Part shown: positions 59,936 through 64,000 of the stretch, piece after piece | Position numbering within the stretch: position 1 is the first letter of the stretch | How the letters are laid out: each line of letters starts with the position of its first letter | Assembly: GCF_001905385.1 (NCBI RefSeq) | Contig: NZ_LIPF01000004.1 | Location: 372,001-436,000, forward strand | Source: Streptomyces sp. CB02414 | GTDB lineage: Bacteria; Actinomycetota; Actinomycetes; Streptomycetales; Streptomycetaceae | Reading direction: 5' to 3' | Length of the DNA stretch: 64,000 bases | Made by a program: the position numbers and the translations under genes | Notes under the pieces: generated by a model | Seen by the model: the letters and a program-made list of their open reading frames with translations, nothing else | Databases searched by the model: none | Told to the model about the DNA's origin: nothing

Positions 59936-61559
59936 CGGCGTCCTCGGCCGGCAGGGTGGGCAGGTACGCCGGTGCCCGCCAGGCGTCCAGCCGGTGCTCC
60001 ACCGCCGCACCGAGGGCCAGCAGTGCGGCGTCCTGGTGTTCGCCGGCCATCAGGAGCAGGCCGACCGGGAGTTCGCCGACGAACCCGGCGGGCACGGACA
60101 GGGACGGGTACCCGGCGACGGCGGCGGGCGTGGAGGACGGGATCACGTCGTCGTCTCCGCGCGCGCAGTCGGTGGTCCACGCGGGCGGGTTCGTCGGGGC
60201 GGCGATGGCGTCCAGGCCGTGTTCGGCCATGGTCTCGTCGATGGACCGCCGGGAGAGGTCCCGCAGCTCGGCGCGCATCGCCCGGTACCGCGGGTCGGTC
60301 GTCGGCGGCGCGGCCAGGGCCTGCTCGAACAGTTCCTGGCCGGCGAAGCAGGCCTGTTCGGCCGGGTGGGCGCGGTTGAACTCGATCAGCTCGGCGAGGT
60401 CCTGAGGCCCGTCGCGGGTGGTGAGGTAGGCGTCGATGTCCCGGTGGAACTCGCTCAGCAGCGCCGGGAACTCGAGTTCGGCGAGTCGCTCCTGGTAGGG
60501 CGGGGTCACCTCGACGACGTGCGCTCCCGCGGCACGCAGATCAGCCGCGGTGCGGGTCATCAGGGCGTCCACCTCCGAGCCGAGCGACGGCAGTCGCCAC
60601 AGCCCGATCCGCTTGCCGCGCAGTCCGCCGGGCCGGGTGGCGGCGTCCCTGAGCTGTTGCGCGTGCTCCCCGCCGGCCGCGCTGCCGCCGCCGTCCTCGG
60701 TGATCACCGACAGGGTGAGCGCGGTGTCGGTCACGTTGCGCGCCATCGGGCCGGCGGTGTCCTGCTCGGCGGAGATCGGGACGATGCCCGACTGGCTGAC
60801 CAGGCCGAGGCTGGGTTTGAGGCCGACGACGCCGTTCATCCCGGCCGGGCAGACGATCGAGCCGTCGGTCTCGGTGCCGATCGCCACCTGCGCCAGCGAC
60901 GCGGCGAGCGCGGCGGCCGAGCCGGAGGACGACCCGCAAGGGTTGCGGTCCAGTACGTACGGGTTGTGCGTCTGGCCGCCCACCGCCGACCAGCCCGAGG
61001 TCGGCTTCGCCGCGCGGAAGTTGGCCCATTCGGACAGGTTGGCCTTGCCGAGGATCACCGCGCCGGCCGCCCGCAGCCTCTTCACCAGCACGGCGTCGGT
61101 GGCCGGCGGACTCCCGGCCAGGGCCAGCGAACCGGCGGTCGTCGGCATGCCCCGGGTGTCGATGTTGTCCTTGAGGAGGACCGGGATGCCGTCGAGCGGG
61201 CCGCGGGTGCGGCCGAGGCGGTGCCGTACGTCGCTGGCGGCCGCCTGGCGCAGCGCGGTCGGGTCGGTGCGCAGCACCGCGTTGACCGTCGGGTCGACGG
61301 CCTTGATCCGCCGCAGGTAGGCGAGGGTCAGCCGGTACGACGTCAGTGATCCGCGCCGCATGTGTTCCTGCAACTCGGGAATCGTCACCGTGTTCAGGTC
61401 CACCCCGCGCACGAGCGCGGCCTCCGCGGCGGCCGACGGGACGCCGGCACCGGACGCGGCGGGCTCGGCGGCCACCGCGCGATGGCCCGGGACACCCGCT
61501 GCCAGGAGCGGTGCCACGGCCAGGGCGGCGGTGAGCGCCGCCACGCTTGTCATCCTCAT
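59919..61559 (-). CDS. Exported amidase-signature enzyme
   Basis: A 546-aa amidase-signature hydrolase with a Sec-type signal peptide (cleavage after AVAA, near residue 32). The Ser-cisSer-Lys triad is visible: Lys in VLLKDNID, cis-Ser in CGSSSGSAAAL and nucleophilic Ser in GTETDGSIVCPAG. It hydrolyses an amide outside the cytoplasm; relatives act on peptides, acyl amides or cell-wall-derived substrates. ATG 61559 (MRMTS) begins the signal peptide; the frame extends to 61595 with non-signal-like residues. No ribosome site is strong. Confidence 0.92.
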   Translation of the reverse strand: MRMTSVAALTAALAVAPLLAAGVPGHRAVAAEPAASGAGVPSAAAEAALVRGVDLNTVTIPELQEHMRRGSLTSYRLTLAYLRRIKAVDPTVNAVLRTDPTALRQAAASDVRHRLGRTRGPLDGIPVLLKDNIDTRGMPTTAGSLALAGSPPATDAVLVKRLRAAGAVILGKANLSEWANFRAAKPTSGWSAVGGQTHNPYVLDRNPCGSSSGSAAALAASLAQVAIGTETDGSIVCPAGMNGVVGLKPSLGLVSQSGIVPISAEQDTAGPMARNVTDTALTLSVITEDGGGSAAGGEHAQQLRDAATRPGGLRGKRIGLWRLPSLGSEVDALMTRTAADLRAAGAHVVEVTPPYQERLAELEFPALLSEFHRDIDAYLTTRDGPQDLAELIEFNRAHPAEQACFAGQELFEQALAAPPTTDPRYRAMRAELRDLSRRSIDETMAEHGLDAIAAPTNPPAWTTDCARGDDDVIPSSTPAAVAGYPSLSVPAGFVGELPVGLLLMAGEHQDAALLALGAAVEHRLDAWRAPAYLPTLPAEDAVRTAP

Positions 61560-61690
61560 GGGCCACAGCTCACTACACGGTCCCGCCGGGCACAAGAGGC
61601 CGTTCTTCCAGGGGGGTTCATGTGATCCGGCCGCCCGCGCGTGCGCGGCGAGAGGCCCTGGCTGCCCGGCGGTTGCCTGTGTCCAACCCC

Positions 61691-61718
61691 TTGACGCTCC
61701 CTCAACTGCCGCTAAGGT
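61691..61718 (+). promoter_or_regulatory. Likely promoter of the chitin-oxidase gene
   Basis: TTGACG at 61691-61696 and TAAGGT at 61713-61718 with a 16-nt spacer. The -10 overlaps the first DasR-like box, so bound repressor would block polymerase. Confidence 0.5.
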
Positions 61719-61747
61719 CTAGACCTGCGAGGTGAAGGTCTAGACCT
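61715..61747. promoter_or_regulatory. Twin DasR-type operator (dre) boxes
   Basis: Two identical 12-bp palindromes AGGTCTAGACCT at 61715-61726 and 61736-61747, 21 bp apart, i.e. two helical turns on the same DNA face. The core GGTCTAGACC is the established binding site of DasR, the GntR-type N-acetylglucosamine regulator of Streptomyces chitin genes. They sit 84-116 nt upstream of the chitin-active gene. Confidence 0.85.
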
Positions 61748-61830
61748 AATTGGGGTGCTGGCCGGTGACGTCGCAAGCCGGGGTGGGCTGGTCCGGTGCG
61801 GACCGCGTGAATCGAAGGGAATGTGATGTC

Positions 61831-62556
61831 ATGCGCATGAAAAGAAGAGTCGCTGTCGCTGTGGGAGCCCTGGTCGCTCCGGTGATCGCCGTGAGCCTTC
61901 CGGCGCCCTCGGCGAGCGCCCACGGCTGGGTGGTCTCGCCGGGGAGCCGTCAGGACCAGTGCGCCGCGGGCGTGGTGGACTGCGGTCAGATCAAGTACGA
62001 GCCGCAGAGCGTGGAGGGCCCCAAGGGACTCAACAGCTGCAGCGGCGGCAACGCCCAGTTCGCCGAACTGGACGACGACAGCAAGGGCTGGCGGGTCACG
62101 CCGGTCAGCTCCACCCACACCTTCACCTGGCACCACACGGCTCGGCACGCCACCGCCAACTGGCAGTACTTCATCGGCAACCAGAAGATCGCCGAGTTCG
62201 ACGGCAACGGCGCCCAGCCTGCCCCCGACGTGAGCCACCAGGTGAACTTCGGCGGCTTCACCGGCAAGCAGAAGGTGCTGGCCGTCTGGAACGTCGCGGA
62301 CACCGGCAACGCCTTCTACTCCTGCATCGACGTCAACATCGGCGGAACCGGCGGCGGTGACGGCGGGGGCGACGGCGGCGGCGACGGTGAACCGGGCGAC
62401 TGTGCCACGGCGGCCTGGAACGCCGGGAACGTCTACAACGGCGGCGACACCGTCTCCCACGGCGGCCACACCTGGCGGGCCAAGTGGTGGGTGACCGGCG
62501 AGGAGCCCGGTACCACCGGCGAGTGGGGCGTCTGGGAAGACCTCGGGGCCTGCTAG
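61831..62556 (+). CDS. Chitin-active lytic polysaccharide monooxygenase (AA10) with CBM5/12
   Basis: A 241-aa secreted copper enzyme. The signal peptide ends at SASA, leaving His31 as residue 1 of the mature protein, as the copper histidine brace requires; the second ligand is His106 in TARH, with an axial Phe in NAFYSCIDVNI. The AA10 domain is joined by a Gly/Asp-rich linker (about 171-190) to a C-terminal chitin-binding domain of CBM5/12 type (WNAGNVYNGGDTVSHGG, WRAKWW). It cleaves crystalline chitin oxidatively. Start ATG 61831 or 61837. Expression is probably induced by chitin breakdown products through DasR. Confidence 0.95.
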   Translation: MRMKRRVAVAVGALVAPVIAVSLPAPSASAHGWVVSPGSRQDQCAAGVVDCGQIKYEPQSVEGPKGLNSCSGGNAQFAELDDDSKGWRVTPVSSTHTFTWHHTARHATANWQYFIGNQKIAEFDGNGAQPAPDVSHQVNFGGFTGKQKVLAVWNVADTGNAFYSCIDVNIGGTGGGDGGGDGGGDGEPGDCATAAWNAGNVYNGGDTVSHGGHTWRAKWWVTGEEPGTTGEWGVWEDLGAC

Positions 62557-62580
62557 AGCTCCCCACCCCCGAGCGTGACC

Positions 62581-62614
62581 GGCCGGCGTACGCCTCGAAG
62601 GGCGCACGCCGGCC
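62581..62614 (+). terminator. Terminator after the LPMO gene
   Basis: GGCCGGCGT (62581-62589) pairs with ACGCCGGCC (62606-62614), and inner CGCC/GGCG pairs extend the stem across one mismatch to a 6-nt TCGAAG loop. It lies 25 nt past the stop. No U-tract. Confidence 0.65.
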
Positions 62615-62705
62615 TCCGCACGCCTGCCCCCGGGCCGAGGTGTGTCCGCTTCTCCCCCCGGGTACCCGTTCGCAGCGAACGGCCGGCCTCCGGGATGTGA
62701 GCACG

Positions 62706-63404
62706 ATGGTCTCCGAAACAGCGCGGGTGCCTTCGGCGGACGTGACCCTGACCGGCGACCTCACGGTCCCCGCCGGGGCACGGGGCCTGGTCCTGTTCGC
62801 GCACGGCAGCGGCAGCTCGCGTCTGAGCCCCCGCAACCGGGCGGTCGCCGCCGGTCTGCGGCAGGCCGGGCTGGGCACGCTCCTGGTGGACCTGCTGACC
62901 GAGGACGAGGAACGGGAGGACGCCGCCACGGGCAGGCACCGTTTCGACGTCACCCTGCTGGCCCGGCGCCTGGCGGACGCCGTCGACTGGCTGGAGCGGA
63001 GCCCGGACACGGCCGGCCTGGCCGTGGGCCTGTTCGGCGCGAGCACGGGAGCGGCCGCAGCGCTCAGGGCGGCCGCGGAGCGGCCTCGGCGGGTCCGCGC
63101 GGTGGTGTCGAGGGGAGGCAGACCGGACCTGGCCGGCGACGCGCTGCCCCTGGTCGCCGCACCGGTCCTGCTCGTCGTCGGTGGCGACGATGCCGCTGTC
63201 CTCGGTCTCAACCGTGAGGCGGCGCGGAAGCTGTCGGCGCCCCACCGCACTCATGTCGTGCCGGGCGCCACGCACCTCTTCCCGGAACCGGGCGCCCTGG
63301 AGGAGGTCACCGAGGCCGCCGCCGACTGGTTCCGTGCGCACCTGGCCGGGGGAGCAGCCGATCAGAGCTCCGGCCGAAACCGTCCCGGACGGCCGGCGGG
63401 GTGA
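62706..63404 (+). CDS. Alpha/beta hydrolase (dienelactone-hydrolase-like)
   Basis: A 232-aa cytoplasmic alpha/beta hydrolase. The oxyanion loop is LVLFAHGSGSSRLSPRN, the nucleophile elbow GLFGASTGAAAAL, the acid lies in LLVVGGDDAAV, and the His is in ATHLFPEPGALEEV. The set is intact, so it is likely active, but the substrate is unknown. ATG 62706 is chosen; GTG 62697 is in frame but too near any purine-rich site. It precedes the phosphoribosyltransferase by 43 bp; the same two domains occur fused or adjacent in other actinomycetes. Confidence 0.8.
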   Translation: MVSETARVPSADVTLTGDLTVPAGARGLVLFAHGSGSSRLSPRNRAVAAGLRQAGLGTLLVDLLTEDEEREDAATGRHRFDVTLLARRLADAVDWLERSPDTAGLAVGLFGASTGAAAALRAAAERPRRVRAVVSRGGRPDLAGDALPLVAAPVLLVVGGDDAAVLGLNREAARKLSAPHRTHVVPGATHLFPEPGALEEVTEAAADWFRAHLAGGAADQSSGRNRPGRPAG

Positions 63405-63447
63405 CAGCCTTCCCTACCCGACCCGCAAGGAGACAGGCGGACAGGTC

Positions 63448-64000
63448 ATGCGATTCCACAACCGCCGGGAAGCCGGCCGGCACCTCGGTCTCCGGCTCAT
63501 GGAGCGGGCCTCGGAGCGCGAGTTCCTCCGGCCCGTCGTTCTCGCGCTGCCCCGCGGCGGCGTACCGGTGGCCGCCGAGGTCGCCCAAGCGCTCGGCGCC
63601 CCACTGGACGTACTGGTCGCACGGAAGATCGGACTTCCCGGCCGGCCGGAGACCGGCATCGGAGCCGTCGTCGGCGACGACCCGCCGCTGTTCGACCAGC
63701 GCGCCCTGGAAATGCTCGGTCTGACCGAGGACCGGCTCGCCCCCGACGTGGCCCGCGAACGTGACGAACTGAGACGCCGCACCCTGCTCTACCGGGGAGA
63801 CCGCTCCGCGCCCGACGTCAGGGACCGCACCGTGATCGTCGTCGACGACGGCCTCGCCACCGGCGCCACCGCGCGCGCCGCACTCCGCCATCTGCGCCCG
63901 CTGCGACCCGGCCGGCTGATCCTGGCCGCCCCCGTCGGCGCACCCGAGACCGCCGCCGAGATGCGCTCGGAGGCCGACGACGTGGTCTGCCTCCAGCAGC
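63448..64000 (+). CDS. Phosphoribosyltransferase-like protein (partial, cut by window end)
   Basis: The first 184 codons of a type I phosphoribosyltransferase-fold protein. The PRPP-binding loop is visible as VIVVDDGLATGATARAAL, preceded by an N-terminal block with ALPRGGVPVAAEVAQAL and LVARKIGLPG. It lacks the signatures of the common purine or pyrimidine salvage enzymes and belongs to the broad family often encoded beside alpha/beta hydrolases. The gene continues beyond the right edge, so its C-terminus is unknown. Confidence 0.88.
   Translation, partial: MRFHNRREAGRHLGLRLMERASEREFLRPVVLALPRGGVPVAAEVAQALGAPLDVLVARKIGLPGRPETGIGAVVGDDPPLFDQRALEMLGLTEDRLAPDVARERDELRRRTLLYRGDRSAPDVRDRTVIVVDDGLATGATARAALRHLRPLRPGRLILAAPVGAPETAAEMRSEADDVVCLQQ

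Noticed and set aside
1..64000. CRISPR arrays, rRNA or tRNA genes
   Set aside because: No regularly spaced direct repeats, cloverleaf-like segments or rRNA-like conserved blocks were noticed on either strand.

Overview
The window is high-GC DNA with strongly G/C-biased third codon positions, many GTG and TTG starts, frequent 4-bp ATGA/GTGA overlaps, secreted chitin-degradation machinery under DasR-type sites and dense TetR/GntR/PucR/ArsR/LysR regulation. Together these point to a Streptomyces or close actinomycete chromosome, and to an accessory, mostly catabolic region. No rRNA, tRNA or CRISPR array was seen. LAYOUT. (1) 636-9257: a peptide/opine/nickel-type ABC importer operon (two permeases, binding lipoprotein, two ATPases) followed by an NTF2-fold protein, a tandem carboxymuconolactone-decarboxylase-fold protein and a second, paralogous binding lipoprotein. 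(2) 9290-19230: a divergent PucR regulator and an oxidation cassette: Rieske oxygenase, E1 alpha and beta dehydrogenase subunits, a free-standing lipoyl carrier, a [2Fe-2S] ferredoxin, a ketosteroid-dehydrogenase-like flavoprotein, an acyl-CoA ligase and an acetoacetate-decarboxylase-fold enzyme. (3) 19394-21747: TetR plus MFS exporter, closed by a very strong terminator hairpin. (4) 21845-29276: a pair of unrecognised paralogues, SDR, thiolase, MaoC hydratase, a decayed flavoprotein, crotonase and ArsR. (5) 29571-38677: TetR, then acyl-CoA dehydrogenase / APH kinase / SDR overlapping genes (resembling the 4-hydroxyacyl-CoA phosphorylation logic of levulinate catabolism), crotonase, a second TetR, an SMP-30-like lipoprotein and a Baeyer-Villiger monooxygenase. 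(6) 39024-41081: GntR and a secreted tyrosine phosphatase. (7) 41181-51013: GntR, a six-gene operon (TIM-barrel protein, FGGY kinase, amine-oxidase-type flavoprotein, DapA-family lyase, cupin, AGCS sodium symporter), a divergent Ldh2-type dehydrogenase and a broken aldehyde dehydrogenase. Copies of AGTTGTCC lie at its transcription-unit boundaries. (8) 51052-55636: a conflict-type island with a helical-repeat protein, a membrane-anchored coiled-coil protein, and an EACC1-like adaptor overlapping a caspase-HTH fusion. (9) 55861-58023: scar of an integrated element (kinase pseudogene, lone tyrosine recombinase, pirin 3' remnant). (10) 58079-64000: LysR / enol-lactonase-like hydrolase, secreted amidase, chitin-active LPMO under a double DasR-like box, alpha/beta hydrolase, and a phosphoribosyltransferase cut by the window end. 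HOW IT FITS TOGETHER. Regions 1-5 read as import, ring or ketone oxidation, CoA activation and beta-oxidation-like breakdown of one or more unidentified cyclic or branched compounds, each block with its own regulator. Region 7 is a separate unit for an amino- or imino-compound with a phosphorylated intermediate. Region 8 is the best candidate for a defence system. All functional statements rest on motif recognition by eye; no database search was run.
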